Shown here in pieces: positions 16,823 to 24,762 of a stretch of 43,371 nucleotides of DNA. Within the stretch, counting starts at the first letter, position 1. Each line of letters begins with the position of its first letter. The DNA is from Candidatus Altarchaeales archaeon ex4484_2 (lineage in GTDB: Archaea > Altiarchaeota > Altiarchaeia > IMC4 > QMZM01). Made by a program: the position numbers and the translations under genes. The notes beneath the pieces are model-generated. The model worked only from the letters and a program-made list of their open reading frames with translations. It was not told the DNA's origin and did no database searches. The stretch spans positions 298 to 43,668 of the forward strand of contig NJEG01000011.1 of assembly GCA_002254565.1 (NCBI GenBank), read 5' to 3'.

Positions 16823-18049
16823 ATGGCTAAAAGTAATCGTTCAATCCAGAGGAAGAATGATAGAGAGAGAATAGAGAGACGGAACCGGATTTTAATTGGT
16901 ATCGTATCTTTGACCATGATTTTCTCGGGTGTCTGGTTTTTTTCCGGGAGCAGAGCCCCCCCTGAGTCCACTTCTGATGTGGACGTTAGCATGTTGATTG
17001 ACTCATACATGGTGAACGAATTAGGTGATGTTGTAGTGGAGGTTTCAGGTGCCAGGAACCATCTGGTTGCTGTGCCGAAGAGGGGATGCCTTAACCCCTA
17101 CATCATCAATGAGATAAGGAATCTATCAAGTAATAGCGTGGTGAATGTTTCTTTTGAGGTAGCGAACCCTGAAGAGTACGGAAGCTCTGATTCAGTGTGC
17201 GGTCTTTATGCCCTCATCAACATGGATTCAACGGATAATTCCAGCAACTTGTCTGATGAGAGCAGGGTATTGTTAAGGAATGTTCTGGGGGACTACATGT
17301 TATATAGCAGTTTCCCCGCCAGATCATTGGATAACCTGTCTTTTGTTGATGAGGTGAGGGTTATAGTAAACCCTGATGCTGTTGTTGGGGATTTTTTCGT
17401 GGTCTCGGTTTTGCAGAAGATGGACGGCTCCGGCTTTATTGGTCTGTTGAAGGCGCCTGTTGCAAAAGGCCCTGTTGTTCAAGGAGAGATTGTTGACGTC
17501 TATGGTCTGCAATTTACTGGGCTGATATCTGACGGCTTTAACAAAACTGTTGTGGAGGAGTCTCTTGACCCAGACCTGGTGAAATCTTTTAATGTTGATG
17601 CGCCAAGGATTGTTGTCCATGATCCATTGGATGATAGTCTTACATCATCCCTCAATAGTCTGTCGGGTGTTAGATTAGAGTCTTCCGGTAACGAGACATT
17701 AGTTTATTTTAACGATTCTAGAAGGGGGGTGTTGGGTTTGCTTGAAGACATAGATTATTCTGTTGTGGAGGGTCGTTTTGTTTTGTCTGCTAGTGCGGGT
17801 GTTGACATAAACAAGACCGGGCGTGTTCTACGGGATGCTGGTGCCTGGAATCTGTCCATTAGCAGGCTGGCTTCGGTTTCTGTTCCTGAGGTGGTGGACT
17901 TCGACGGGGATATTGTTTTTCTCCGGAATAAGGGCTTGGTTGATTCCCTGGTGGGATTGGATGCTTCAGTGGGTGATAGAATCAACGTTAGTTTATCGAC
18001 TTTATCCTTTGGAGAGCAGACAGTGGTTGTTGGCTCGGAGATGGTTTAG
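16823..18049 (+). CDS. Membrane-anchored secreted protein, unknown
   Basis: 408 residues from ATG 16823; a GTG at 16820 in the same frame overlaps the upstream stop and is less likely. A basic N-terminus and one hydrophobic helix (about 22-45, ILIGIVSLTMIFSGVWFF) anchor an extracellular beta-rich body with several potential N-glycosylation sites. No family is recognised. Codon use leans to GTT, TTG and GAT, unlike the A-rich genes nearby, which may mark different ancestry. The last 23 bases, through the stop, recur at 19548-19570 (see findings). Confidence 0.7.
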   Translation: MAKSNRSIQRKNDRERIERRNRILIGIVSLTMIFSGVWFFSGSRAPPESTSDVDVSMLIDSYMVNELGDVVVEVSGARNHLVAVPKRGCLNPYIINEIRNLSSNSVVNVSFEVANPEEYGSSDSVCGLYALINMDSTDNSSNLSDESRVLLRNVLGDYMLYSSFPARSLDNLSFVDEVRVIVNPDAVVGDFFVVSVLQKMDGSGFIGLLKAPVAKGPVVQGEIVDVYGLQFTGLISDGFNKTVVEESLDPDLVKSFNVDAPRIVVHDPLDDSLTSSLNSLSGVRLESSGNETLVYFNDSRRGVLGLLEDIDYSVVEGRFVLSASAGVDINKTGRVLRDAGAWNLSISRLASVSVPEVVDFDGDIVFLRNKGLVDSLVGLDASVGDRINVSLSTLSFGEQTVVVGSEMV

Positions 18050-18054
18050 GTTTT

Positions 18055-18132
18055 CTATTTCTCCCTCACAATAAACCATGTGTTGTTTCTCTCAGCGGTA
18101 AAAACCAGCTTGCCATCAACCTCAACAGGAGA
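18055..18132 (+). repeat. Left copy of a 78-bp direct repeat; remnant of the lipoprotein gene 3' end
   Basis: These 78 bases match 19069-19146 at 75 positions by eye. The right copy is the 3' coding end of the propeller-like lipoprotein gene (minus strand), so this copy is a detached gene remnant ending abruptly at 18132. The HepT-MntA pair lies between the two copies. Confidence 0.85.
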
Positions 18133-18235
18133 TAGTATTTGACGGAACTGTAAATTTAGCTGGAATTAACTGGATTCCGCATGTTCAGGTGACATACTCC
18201 CCCCTAAGGAGGGGATATAGGGAAAAAAAGAAACC

Positions 18236-18276
18236 GCACAAAATTTATTCCCTGAAACAGATAGTATCAGTATAGG
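18236..18276 (+). promoter_or_regulatory. Probable promoter of mntA-hepT
   Basis: An AAATTTATT box around 18240-18248 lies about 28-36 bases upstream of the ATG, the spacing expected for an archaeal TATA box and a near-leaderless start. Just upstream, 18197-18216 holds a C-run/G-run inverted repeat (CCCCCCTAAGGAGGGG) that could be an operator for autoregulation. Neither has been tested. Confidence 0.35.
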
Positions 18277-18567
18277 ATGAAAACACGGGAGGAGATAGAG
18301 GAGATATTGAGGAAACACAAGCCCTATTTACAGAAAAAATTCAAGGTGAAAGAGATAGGAATATTCGGCTCCTACGCCAGAGATCAGCAGAAAAAAGAAA
18401 GCGACATAGACCTCCTAGTAGAACTGGAGGAGCCAATAGGCTGGGAATTCATCGACCTCAAAGAGTTCCTGGGGAAAAAACTGGGTAACAGAATAGACTT
18501 AGTCACAGTAAAAGCCCTGAAACCCCAGCTAAAAAACAAGATACTGGAGGAGGTCATCTACGCATGA
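18277..18567 (+). CDS. mntA: MntA nucleotidyltransferase antitoxin (type VII toxin-antitoxin)
   Basis: 96 residues, minimal nucleotidyltransferase. The GSX10DXD motif is exact: G31-S32 then D43 and D45. In the characterised HepT-MntA systems MntA transfers AMP units onto a tyrosine of HepT and so disarms it. The downstream hepT gene overlaps by 4 bases, the usual order and coupling for this pair. The start matches the family N-terminus (MKTREEIEEIL). Confidence 0.93.
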   Translation: MKTREEIEEILRKHKPYLQKKFKVKEIGIFGSYARDQQKKESDIDLLVELEEPIGWEFIDLKEFLGKKLGNRIDLVTVKALKPQLKNKILEEVIYA

Positions 18568-18917
18568 AAAAAAGAAACCATAGACTATTCATAGAAGACA
18601 TACTGGAATCCATGAACAAAATCAGGGCCTACACAAAAAACATGGACTACAACCAATTCCATCAAAACAACATGGCTGTGGATGCAGTTTTAAGAAACCT
18701 GGAGGTGATAGGTGAAGCAGCTAAGAATATTCCAGACCCGATCAAAGAAAAACACCCAAACATTCCCTGGAAAAAGATGGTCGGGTTGAGAAACATCGCA
18801 ATCCATGAATACTTTGGAATAGACTTGACCATCATCTGGGAGATCACAACCAAAAACCTCCCGGAAACAAAACCCGAAATCGAAGAAATGCTCGGAAACC
18901 TCAAGAAAAAGAAATAA
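18564..18917 (+). CDS. hepT: HepT toxin, HEPN domain RNase (type VII toxin-antitoxin)
   Basis: 117 residues, all helical HEPN fold (DUF86). The RX4HXY motif is exact: R76-NIAI-H81-E-Y83. R and H form the ribonuclease site and Y83 is the residue expected to be AMPylated by MntA. Overlap with mntA is 4 bases. The module lies between two 78-bp direct repeats derived from a neighbouring gene, so it looks like a recent arrival. Both key motifs are intact, so the pair is probably functional. Confidence 0.93.
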   Translation: MKKRNHRLFIEDILESMNKIRAYTKNMDYNQFHQNNMAVDAVLRNLEVIGEAAKNIPDPIKEKHPNIPWKKMVGLRNIAIHEYFGIDLTIIWEITTKNLPETKPEIEEMLGNLKKKK

Positions 18918-19068
18918 TCCGGGCGGGTGATGACCTCCCTAGACTCAGGTTATGTAACTGCTGTTTATATTGTTGTTCGAGACCCCCAACCCCAGTTAGC
19001 GCCTTAAATAAATCCTGTAGCCCCCCAGCCTCCCGCTATAATTCCCAGTAGAAACCCGAAGCAAACCC
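18918..19068. other. Intergenic stretch after hepT, nothing recognised
   Basis: About 150 bases with C-runs (CCCCCCAGCC near 19021). I see no tRNA fold, no clear terminator and no open frame with coding character. It separates hepT from the right copy of the direct repeat. Confidence 0.5.
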
Positions 19069-19284
19069 CTATTTCTCTCTCACAATAAACCATCTGTTGT
19101 TTCTCTCAGCGGTAAAAACCAGCTTGCCGTCAACCTCAACAGGAGACCAAGCAGGATCATACTCCTTGCCGATCACCCGCCCACCATAAACGATAAAACA
19201 TTTACCTCCTTCTTCTGCGATATAAGCTAACTGGCCGTTGACCTCAGCAAGAGATTCAATATAATAACTTGTCTCCTCTTCCAT
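19069..19284 (-). CDS. 3' part of frameshifted lipoprotein gene: beta-propeller-like repeats
   Basis: 71 codons containing two propeller-like repeats (LAEVNGQLAYIAEEGGKCF and PVEVDGKLVFTAERNNRWF). Reading upstream, the frame joins the 19289-19501 lipoprotein frame if one base is removed from the T7 run at 19295-19301 (A7 on the coding strand). The intact product would be a lipoprotein with a threonine linker and a short propeller domain. The 3' 78 bases are duplicated at 18055-18132. The function is unknown. Confidence 0.65.
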   Translation of the reverse strand: MEEETSYYIESLAEVNGQLAYIAEEGGKCFIVYGGRVIGKEYDPAWSPVEVDGKLVFTAERNNRWFIVREK

Positions 19285-19288
19285 GAAA

Positions 19289-19501
19289 TCAACATTTTTT
19301 TGATTCCATGGTTGTCGTAGATGAAGTGGTTGTTGCTGTAGATGAAGTATTGGTTTTTATGGTTGTGGTCGTGGTAGCGGATGTGCTTGTATCGTTTACC
19401 TGGTCTGTTGTAGACTTGTTTGACTCCATACACCCCGATAAAAGCAGCGCAGCAGCCGTTAACAACAGCAGGGCATCTATTTCCCTGTCTCTATAACACA
19501 T
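19289..19501 (-). CDS. 5' part of frameshifted lipoprotein gene: signal peptide and Thr-rich linker
   Basis: 70 codons. A hydrophobic signal with a lipobox (LLLSGC, about 19-24) is followed by a Thr/Ser-rich low-complexity linker (TSATTTTTIKTNTSSTA). The frame ends prematurely just after the A7 run. Deleting one A continues it as MESKNVDFMEEETSYYIESL into the 19069-19284 frame. Either a homopolymer sequencing error, a slippage-switched gene or a decayed one. Confidence 0.7.
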   Translation of the reverse strand: MCYRDREIDALLLLTAAALLLSGCMESNKSTTDQVNDTSTSATTTTTIKTNTSSTATTTSSTTTMESKKC

Positions 19502-19568
19502 TTTAACCTCACTGATTTACTTATGTTTCTATTGGTTATTCCATCTATGGCTCGGAGAGGGTTTAGGT

Positions 19569-20111
19569 TTACCTGAGCCATTTGCAGAGTTTCTCGAAGG
19601 CTTTTCTCCTATGACTTGTGAGGTCTTTGAGCTCAGGGTCTTCCGCATAGGTTAGCTGGTTTCCTTTAGGCTGGAATATTGGATCGTATCCGAATCCTCT
19701 CTTACCTCTTGGTTTATCTGTTATGGTTCCCTCCGCATTGCCCTCGAATATGTAGAGGCTGTTTTTGTCCTTGTATCCTATAGCTGACGTGAATCTTGCG
19801 TTCCTGTTTTCAAGCCCCGCAAGTAGTTTGAGTATGCCCCTGTTCCCTATCTTCTGGTACACGTATGAGGAGTATGTGCCAGGGAAGCCGTTGAGTGAGC
19901 TGATATATAATCCAGTGTCCTCTACTATGACCCGCTCCTGTGTTCTCTGATATACATATTCCACACCCTCCCTGGCCACGTTGGCTACGTCCTCATCCCT
20001 TATCTCAGGATAGTTGCCCATTATCTGCCGGAACACTATATCATATTCCTTACCCACCAGGTTACCCTCCCTAACCTTGTTCTGGTTTGAGGTCGCGAAC
20101 AGTATTTCCAT
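19569..20111 (-). CDS. XTP/dITP pyrophosphatase (RdgB/HAM1 family)
   Basis: 180 residues from the ATG at 20109-20111. The open frame extends upstream but without family similarity. It hydrolyses non-canonical purine triphosphates (ITP, XTP) to the monophosphate, keeping them out of nucleic acids. Motifs: FATSNQNKVREG at the N-terminus (substrate/Mg region), VIVEDTGLYISSLNGFPG, and GKRGFGYDPIFQP followed by SHRRKAF. All match the archaeal enzyme, which has about 185 residues. The 3' flank holds the 23-bp repeat also found at the end of the 16823-18049 gene. Confidence 0.95.
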   Translation of the reverse strand: MEILFATSNQNKVREGNLVGKEYDIVFRQIMGNYPEIRDEDVANVAREGVEYVYQRTQERVIVEDTGLYISSLNGFPGTYSSYVYQKIGNRGILKLLAGLENRNARFTSAIGYKDKNSLYIFEGNAEGTITDKPRGKRGFGYDPIFQPKGNQLTYAEDPELKDLTSHRRKAFEKLCKWLR

Positions 20112-20341
20112 CCTAATTAAGAAATAGACAAAAGAAAATAAAACCCGCATATGTAGTCCAGAGTTTGTTTCTGTTTTTGCTCTCAAGTGAGGCCTTAAAG
20201 AGATACGTAACGCCAGCAACCTGATAGCGGAATGGAAGACAAAACAGCCAAGACCATAGCAGGGTGGAGGTAAAGTATTTATTTCAGTAGCACATAAGAG
20301 TCTAATACATTTCCCTTTTTCATCCATCCTCCACAAAAAAA

Positions 20342-21061
20342 ATGACCTTAAACCCCCAGGAAGACTTCAACTACCTAAACAGGGTAAGCTACGAGAACTC
20401 CCTTAAAAAAATACTCGACGATAAAGAGATAAGATACTGGGAGCTCATAGATGGTTTCCCCCTTATCAAGAACATAGACTTGGGAACCTATAGGGAACTG
20501 TGGACCCCACCAAATGAACTCCTGCTCTTCTACAGCCTCATAGGAATCCCAACAAACCTCTTCCTCGGCGAGAGAATAATATACCTGAAGACTAAACTAT
20601 TCAAGTGCATAAGCCAGAACAGGAGAAAAATAAGGGATGTTTTCGTGGACTATGGAGGAAAACTCTACTTCAGACACAAAACAGACCCCAAAGCAGTCTA
20701 CGTGTTCAAAAGCAATGTGAAACCAGACATCCACCATGAGAGGGTAACCATAGAAAACAGCTATCAGCTGATATACAAGAACACGCCAAAAACAAGAAAC
20801 GGGAATCTTAACCATACCTACATGCTGTTAAGTAACAGCATAAACAGGGTTTTAACCAAAACCAGATACTCTTACAACATCACCCTAACGCCCCAATACT
20901 ACATAATAAGTTACAGTATAAAAGAAACCAAGCCCCTAAATGACCTATTCACCCCAAAAACAGGTGGCGGAATAACAAACGATGAGGAATTAAAGATAAC
21001 CAACAACCTTATCGAGGCTGTACGGGCAGTGAACGAAACCTGCGAAAGAGAGATAAACTAA
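20342..21061 (+). CDS. Hypothetical protein, 239 residues
   Basis: A soluble-looking protein, rich in Asn, Tyr and Lys, with no signal peptide or membrane helix. No motif is recognised (FVDYGGKLYFRHKTDPKAVYVF is the most beta-like part). The start follows a run of A residues. It ends in a 4-base convergent overlap with the ATP-cone nuclease gene. The long clean frame and A-rich codon use, like its neighbours, support it as a real gene. Confidence 0.65.
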   Translation: MTLNPQEDFNYLNRVSYENSLKKILDDKEIRYWELIDGFPLIKNIDLGTYRELWTPPNELLLFYSLIGIPTNLFLGERIIYLKTKLFKCISQNRRKIRDVFVDYGGKLYFRHKTDPKAVYVFKSNVKPDIHHERVTIENSYQLIYKNTPKTRNGNLNHTYMLLSNSINRVLTKTRYSYNITLTPQYYIISYSIKETKPLNDLFTPKTGGGITNDEELKITNNLIEAVRAVNETCEREIN

Positions 21062-21903
21062 TCCAGCTGCAGCGAGAGAAGACCCCTGGCCTCGTTCCTG
21101 AAATCCCTGATTTTCCTTGCCGGGATGTTTGTTTTAACAGCAAGCTGCTCCGGGGTATTACTCAATAAATCCTTGACCATCATAATCCCCGCGTCAGAGA
21201 ACTTCCCCTTACTAACGGGATCAACCTTTCTTAAAATAGTTAGAGGATAAAGCTTTTTCCGATCTATGAGCGTGTTAATCCCCTCCCCCTTAGGGTATTG
21301 CCAGCCCAGCAAACGAACCCCCCTGCACAGGGAGTACTCAAGGGATGCGCTAGAGAATTTGGTGTTAGTGGCCAGCATAACAGATGTGAAACAATAACCT
21401 TTCCTGCCCACCTCCCAGCCCTCGCGAAGGTCCAAGAATCTGGCATAAGTATATAATGCAGCCTTCAATCCAGTGCATATTCCCTCCATGTTATGGTACT
21501 TGCACTCCACCAGGGTATAGCTGCCTTTCTGTTCCTCCCATACCACGTCGATTTCATGCACACCGCACCCGCCCCTGAGTATTTGCCTCAACCGGGTGGA
21601 TAGACCCTGCCCCCCCAGTATCTCACCCATATAGGTCTCAAAGGAATAACCAGCAGGCCCTAAACGCATGATAGCTCTCTTGAGGTCATAAACGGATGCG
21701 AGAGAATGCCTCTCCCGGTCCAGAATACGGAAGGCTATATCATATATGTCATGGGTGTTGATGCCATCGTATATCTTAGCATCCACCCTGTCCACAACTT
21801 TCTGTGCAGTCTCCTCGGAGGCACCTGACCTCATAACCGCCCTCTTAACCTTATCGGGATTGAATGGCTCTCTTAAACCAGACTTCTTGACTACTTCAAC
21901 CAC
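21058..21903 (-). CDS. ATP-cone protein with PD-(D/E)XK nuclease domain
   Basis: 281 residues. The N-terminal ATP-cone (VVKKSGLREPFNPDKVKRAV, about 1-80) is the allosteric nucleotide-binding module of ribonucleotide reductases and NrdR. It is joined to a restriction-endonuclease-like core with D119 (HEIDVVW) and E133-x-K135 (LVECKYH). A C-terminal helix-hairpin-helix-like part follows (NTPEQLAVKTNIPARKIRDFRNEA). This suggests a DNA- or RNA-cleaving enzyme tuned by ATP/dATP. Such fusions are found in archaea but their role is poorly known. It is convergent with the preceding gene. Confidence 0.8.
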   Translation of the reverse strand: MVEVVKKSGLREPFNPDKVKRAVMRSGASEETAQKVVDRVDAKIYDGINTHDIYDIAFRILDRERHSLASVYDLKRAIMRLGPAGYSFETYMGEILGGQGLSTRLRQILRGGCGVHEIDVVWEEQKGSYTLVECKYHNMEGICTGLKAALYTYARFLDLREGWEVGRKGYCFTSVMLATNTKFSSASLEYSLCRGVRLLGWQYPKGEGINTLIDRKKLYPLTILRKVDPVSKGKFSDAGIMMVKDLLSNTPEQLAVKTNIPARKIRDFRNEARGLLSLQLD

Positions 21904-21945
21904 AATAAACTAATCCACCCCCATATTTATATACTATCAAACAGA

Positions 21946-22734
21946 ATGAATTACATGGACAAAAAAATATTATCTTTATTATTTATAGGAATCTTGTTGT
22001 TTGCCTCCGGTTGTACGCAGGAGAAACAGTTGACTAACAAGGAGGTTATGGCAAAATCAGAGCAGGCTATGACAAGCCTGAAAAGCTATGCCTTCGACAT
22101 GGTGATGGATATGGAAATCAGCGGCAACATTACACCAATACTAGGCTCCACCCAGATGACCATGAACATGAACACATCCTCCCAAGTAGACATCACAAAC
22201 AAGAAATCCCACACCACGGGTTCCATGAGCCTCATGGGTATGAACTTTCCCATAGAGCTATACACTATAGGAAACACCCAATACAGTAAATCTCCTATGG
22301 CAGGTTGGACTAAACAGACCATAGAAGGTGCATGGAATAACTCAAACATGGCGGTTGACTCAAGTATTGCAGATAGAATAGATGTGGTCAGGAAAGATGA
22401 TGATGTAGTGGACGGCGTCGACTGCTATGTTTTCTACTTCCAGCCCGGGGCCAATGAGGTTCTGGAACTGATGGGTGCAAGCCAAAGCGGCATGAGCGGT
22501 ATGGCTAATCAGGAGGATTTCATGGAATCAGTAAAGAATGTAGAGCTCTGGGAAAAGATTTCTAAAAGCGATTTCATTGTGAGGGAGATGCATATGGTCA
22601 TGGATGTGGAAAGCGAGGATACTGATGCGACACTTGACTTCACCTTCAGAGTATACGACCTGAACAAGGGATTCAGTATAGTACTGCCCCAGGAAGCTGA
22701 AGAAGCCACGCAGATGCCCACTGCAACGATATAA
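21946..22734 (+). CDS. Lipoprotein of the LppX/LolA-like fold (DUF6612-like)
   Basis: 262 residues (or 259 from the second Met at 21955). Signal with lipobox FASGC near residue 23. The body (MAKSEQAMTSLKSYAFDMVM, then IELYTIGNTQYSKSPMAGW and the C-terminal MVMDVESEDTDATLDFTF) resembles the half-barrel lipoproteins that bind lipids or help envelope assembly. In archaea their ligand is unknown. A TATA-like ATTTATATAC lies about 25 bases upstream of the start. Monocistronic by spacing. Confidence 0.7.
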   Translation: MNYMDKKILSLLFIGILLFASGCTQEKQLTNKEVMAKSEQAMTSLKSYAFDMVMDMEISGNITPILGSTQMTMNMNTSSQVDITNKKSHTTGSMSLMGMNFPIELYTIGNTQYSKSPMAGWTKQTIEGAWNNSNMAVDSSIADRIDVVRKDDDVVDGVDCYVFYFQPGANEVLELMGASQSGMSGMANQEDFMESVKNVELWEKISKSDFIVREMHMVMDVESEDTDATLDFTFRVYDLNKGFSIVLPQEAEEATQMPTATI

Positions 22735-22784
22735 ATGCAATAATGCCCCAGATCCGGAAAATTTTGCGGCCTGTTTAGGGGAAG

Positions 22785-23360
22785 ATGCACGCTGTGATGT
22801 TACTAGGGGAAAGCAGGAGACTTTTGAACAAGCCGTTCCATCTATTCAGGGATAGAGAGTTGTTTCTTCACGGCCACTCTGTCTTGGAGGAGGTCTTTGA
22901 TAGGGTTTTAGTGGTGTGTGACAGCCCTCTTGTGGAGAGGCTGGGGGATTATGGACTAAGGTATTACTCCGAGAATTACCATGCAGGCCCCCTAGGGGGT
23001 ATATACAAGGCAGCTGAGTCACTTGACAACGAATACCTGTTCATATTCGCCTGTGATATGCCGTTTCTAAACATAGATGTTATCGAGTACATGAGGGATA
23101 ACTCCGAGGGCTGGGGTTGTGTAATCCCCCAAAGGTCTGATGGAAATGTTGAGCCGTTGCATGCAGTCTACAGGAGAGATCTTGTCTTGGAGCTGCTCTC
23201 AGATGGCTTCCCAGAAAACAAGAGGGTTTCTTTTCTCGTTAAGAACATAAATGATGTGTCTTATGTGGAGGAGGAGATGATCAGGCGGTTCGACAGGGAA
23301 CTCATGTGCTTCCGGAACATCAACACACCAGAGGATTTGAGGTCATTGTCTCCTGGATAG
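22785..23360 (+). CDS. mobA: MobA-like nucleotidyltransferase (molybdenum cofactor guanylyltransferase)
   Basis: 191 residues. MobA attaches GMP to molybdopterin, making the dinucleotide cofactor used by formylmethanofuran dehydrogenase, whose genes lie in the same window. GPLGGIY and FACDMPFLN (Mg-binding Asp) and PLHAVYRRD are clear family motifs. The N-terminal loop, normally GGxSxRMGxDK, here reads LLGESRRLLNKPF, a degenerate form. So the enzyme may be altered in nucleotide preference. GGGGAAG lies just before the ATG. Confidence 0.75.
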   Translation: MHAVMLLGESRRLLNKPFHLFRDRELFLHGHSVLEEVFDRVLVVCDSPLVERLGDYGLRYYSENYHAGPLGGIYKAAESLDNEYLFIFACDMPFLNIDVIEYMRDNSEGWGCVIPQRSDGNVEPLHAVYRRDLVLELLSDGFPENKRVSFLVKNINDVSYVEEEMIRRFDRELMCFRNINTPEDLRSLSPG

Positions 23361-23385
23361 ATATAGTAAGAATCAGGGGGAGGTA

Positions 23386-23886
23386 CTATTTCAGTAAATC
23401 AACTAATCCCCCAGTAATTTCAGCCCTGTTGTTTTCGTTTAACTGTTTTACATGGAAACGGTACATCCCGTATTTTAGGAGGAACCCTTTTATCACGCTC
23501 TCCCTGACAGCCAACAGGTTATGTTTCCCGCTTGAAAGCGCGTTTATTGTGTTCACTATCAAGCCCATGCCCTGCATCTCCAGAAGGCCTATCTCGTCGA
23601 CGACTATCAGATGGCAGTTGGGGTCGTAGATGGCATCATATATCGCCTGGTGCGCGAACTTTAGCCCCTCCCTGCTCATGAAACGCTCGCCTACAGGCAT
23701 CCATTCCCCACCACCAGCTTCCTTACAGGTCAACTCCATCCTCTCCCCAGTTAACAAATTCACTGCCTCAGTGCCCTCACCCCTCCTGGGTGCGATAACC
23801 CCACCCACATACCCTAACCACCTGGCAACCTCCCAACATACAGTTGTTTTCCCAGCCCCCTTACTCCCAGAGAGGATTATGTTCAT
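23386..23886 (-). CDS. THEP1-family nucleoside-triphosphatase
   Basis: About 166 residues from the ATG at 23884-23886 (MNIILSGSKGAGKTT). An upstream in-frame start at 23922 overlaps the neighbouring gene and lacks family similarity. Walker A GSKGAGKT and Walker B LIVVDEIGLLE fit the THEP1/DUF265 family of small archaeal NTPases that hydrolyse all NTPs with little specificity. It starts 5 bases after the stop of the membrane-protein gene on the same strand, and is convergent with mobA. Its cellular role is not established. Confidence 0.85.
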   Translation of the reverse strand: MNIILSGSKGAGKTTVCWEVARWLGYVGGVIAPRRGEGTEAVNLLTGERMELTCKEAGGGEWMPVGERFMSREGLKFAHQAIYDAIYDPNCHLIVVDEIGLLEMQGMGLIVNTINALSSGKHNLLAVRESVIKGFLLKYGMYRFHVKQLNENNRAEITGGLVDLLK

Positions 23887-23891
23887 TTTTT

Positions 23892-24533
23892 TTAGGTAAC
23901 GCTTAAACCCAGAACCCAGCACGCCAGTATTACTGCCACAGCCAAAGGATTATGATATCTGTTATCCCCTAGATTCTGCAGCCAGCTTCCGGTTAATATG
24001 CCGACAGAAACCGTGAGAGCAGACATTAATGCTGTGGTTGTTCCATCTGATGCAACAGCATACATTAACTCTGTCAAGGTCTTGCTGGTCCAGTACCTGG
24101 AGCCCAAACCCACCACCCCAAACAGCAGGGCGAATCCTGCGTAGCTGAGGTACGCGTATCCTGCCCCGGCAGCCGGGTATTTCAACCAATCCCTTATCCC
24201 GTGCTTCTGCAACAGCTTCATCATCAAACCGAAGGCTAGTGCCTCAAGAAGTATGGACGCTATGGGTCTCAAAACCATCACATCAAATCCAACAAGGAAC
24301 ACGTCAGATGCCTTCATCAGGGAGGCAACCAGCCCCATGGACAAACAGTATACGGTAGCGTTCTTTGGCTGGTACATTTTTAAGGCAGCAGCCATCAAAA
24401 AAACCCCGATAGACATCAAAGCCGGTCCCTTCAGGGGATAGTGCATCATGTGCAATATAACCCCCAGTGTTGCCTCAGTGAAACCCCACATCGAGCCATA
24501 CAATAAAATACCCCAAAAGCCTCTCATATTCAT
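23892..24533 (-). CDS. Multi-pass membrane protein, unknown
   Basis: 213 residues with about six hydrophobic helices. The first half (GFWGILLYGSMWGFTEATLG, LMSIGVFLMAAALKMYQP) has the look of a small ECF-like S component or ThiT-type membrane protein, but I cannot assign it. It precedes the THEP1-like gene by 5 bases, so both may form one transcript. No soluble domain or catalytic motif is seen. Confidence 0.6.
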   Translation of the reverse strand: MNMRGFWGILLYGSMWGFTEATLGVILHMMHYPLKGPALMSIGVFLMAAALKMYQPKNATVYCLSMGLVASLMKASDVFLVGFDVMVLRPIASILLEALAFGLMMKLLQKHGIRDWLKYPAAGAGYAYLSYAGFALLFGVVGLGSRYWTSKTLTELMYAVASDGTTTALMSALTVSVGILTGSWLQNLGDNRYHNPLAVAVILACWVLGLSVT

Positions 24534-24615
24534 CTATAAAATACCTCCTATACTTTTTTGGGATTTGATCGTTATTACACGCAGTTTTTTGAAATGAGAG
24601 GTGAAATAACTTTTA

Positions 24616-24762
24616 TCAATACACACCTCCCACAAACCAGATGTCTCTCGCTTCTTCTACCTCCGCTTTGCTGACTCCGTCACCAGCCTTCCATCTCGCG
24701 ATGAAAAGCATCAGCTCGGGCATGTCTATGACGCCGTCGTCGTTGAGGTCTGCCACATGATA
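24616..24762 (-). CDS. Dockerin-like domain beyond an in-frame TAG
   Basis: 48 codons plus TGA, in exactly the same frame as the upstream LamG gene. It reads HVADLNDDGVIDMPELMLFI, with the Ca-binding D-x-N-x-D-G-x-I-x-x-x-E loop of dockerins and EF hands, then ARWKAGDGVSKAEVEEAR, the usual C-terminal end of archaeal dockerin-like domains. The single TAG at 24763-24765 separates it from its host protein. No start codon suits independent translation. Confidence 0.75.
   Translation of the reverse strand, partial: YHVADLNDDGVIDMPELMLFIARWKAGDGVSKAEVEEARDIWFVGGVY

Noticed and set aside
18918-19068. tRNA gene suggested by GTTCGAGAC near 18974
   Set aside because: The flanking bases do not form the T stem, and no acceptor or anticodon arm can be drawn around it.
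19308-19496. Valine-rich plus-strand frame
   Set aside because: It is the complement of the Thr-rich linker of the lipoprotein gene; low complexity makes both strands open.
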